6,243 nt of DNA from an uncultured Pseudodesulfovibrio sp. (GTDB lineage: Bacteria > Desulfobacterota > Desulfovibrionia > Desulfovibrionales > Desulfovibrionaceae), in contig CAMYLL010000172.1 of assembly GCA_947259235.1 (NCBI GenBank), forward strand, positions 1 through 6,243. Reading direction: 5' to 3'. The notes beneath the pieces were generated by a model. It was not told the DNA's origin, made no database searches, and was given only the letters and a program-made list of their open reading frames with translations. The translations under genes were made by a program, and so were the position numbers. Below are positions 5,799 through 6,243 of the stretch, one piece after another; the stretch's first letter is position 1; each line of letters begins with the position of its first letter.

Positions 5799-6206
5799 TT
5801 ACGCTTGATCGATGATCAGTTCAACGTCTTCAAGGCTGAGTCCGGTCGATTTGGCAAGTTGCAGGGGAGAGCGGCCGGCGCGATGGCCCTTCATGATGAT
5901 TTCACGCATGAACTGGGGGGATTTGCAGTAGTCGCTGGCTTGGGCAACGAGTTTTTTCAGTTCGGCTGCCTTACTCTCAATTTCGTTGTTCAGGGTGATC
6001 AATTCCTGCTGGCGTCTTTCGAAGGTGGCGACGAGTTCGTTTTCCAACTGGGTGTTGAATTGAAGTCGTTTGATGAACTCTTCCTGCTTGATCTGGATAC
6101 CCGATAGCAGAGCCTCGGATTTTCTCAGACGCAGGAAAAACATGATGACCACGCCAAGCAGGGCGACTTCGCTGATGGTGAGCAAAATGATGAGCAGATC
6201 GGACAT
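5799..6206 (-). CDS. Membrane-anchored coiled-coil protein with C-terminal HTH-like tail (DUF2802/DUF6115-like)
   Basis: The 135-residue protein has three clear parts. Residues 4-26 (LLIILLTISEVALLGVVIMFFL) form one membrane segment, followed by RLRK, a positive charge cluster suggesting the rest lies in the cytoplasm. Residues 28-92 are strongly charged and Leu-rich, a likely coiled coil. Residues 98-133 (MREIIMKGHRAGRSPLQLAKSTG then LSLEDVELIID) look like a small helix-turn-helix of the kind ending DUF2802 proteins of chemotaxis operons and DUF6115/SwrB proteins of Gram-positive flagellar operons. A role in motility assembly or placement is inferred from that layout. The ATG at 6206 has only a poor AGAGA upstream. 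The frame stays open to the right edge with no ATG, GTG or TTG, so a longer or upstream-coupled form cannot be excluded. Confidence 0.85.
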   Translation of the reverse strand: MSDLLIILLTISEVALLGVVIMFFLRLRKSEALLSGIQIKQEEFIKRLQFNTQLENELVATFERRQQELITLNNEIESKAAELKKLVAQASDYCKSPQFMREIIMKGHRAGRSPLQLAKSTGLSLEDVELIIDQA

Positions 6207-6243
6207 CAGGGCGTCTCTGGGTTTGGTGTTGGTATAAGGAAGC

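Noticed and set aside
1..6243. Mobile element, CRISPR, tRNA, defence island or other accessory system
   Set aside because: I saw no terminal inverted repeats, transposase or integrase motifs, spaced direct repeats or tRNA-like folds. Gene content is core housekeeping with uniform codon use.

Overview
The window looks like a chromosomal housekeeping region of a sulfate-reducing deltaproteobacterium (Desulfovibrionota), probably close to Desulfovibrio or Pseudodesulfovibrio. Three things suggest this. A DsrC tail with both redox cysteines enters at the left edge. Every gene has balanced, moderately GC-rich codon use. The yqhQ-prfA-prmC then lpxC layout fits that group, although the taxonomic call is inferred from protein character and not from a search.

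Left part (1-615, + strand): the 3' end of dsrC, closed by a textbook intrinsic terminator, then rpmE (ribosomal protein L31, zinc-binding form) with its own sigma70-type promoter and its own terminator. Middle (about 627-3664, + strand): a three-gene unit made of a DUF1385/YqhQ-family membrane protein starting at TTG, prfA (release factor 1) two bases later, and prmC, which methylates the GGQ glutamine of release factors. PrmC therefore sits next to its substrate's gene.

The 178-base gap 3665-3842 is strikingly AT-rich and is the most interesting non-coding piece. It carries a near-perfect sigma54 -24/-12 element placed to start transcription about 19 bases before lpxC, a possible sigma70 promoter upstream, and several inverted repeats at distances suited to an enhancer-binding protein. 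lpxC encodes the committed enzyme of lipid A synthesis and has all its zinc ligands and catalytic residues.

Right part (4781-6206): lpxC meets two - strand genes head-on across a strong two-way terminator. The nearer gene encodes a 278-residue protein of unknown function with some likeness to FliK-type flagellar hook-length proteins. The farther encodes a 135-residue protein with one membrane anchor, a coiled coil and a C-terminal helix-turn-helix-like tail, the layout of the DUF2802 / DUF6115 (SwrB-like) proteins found near motility genes. This pair may be the end of a motility-related unit that continues beyond the right edge.

I see no mobile element, CRISPR array, tRNA, rRNA or defence system. 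The candidate novelty is regulatory (sigma54 control of lpxC) plus the poorly characterised genes.
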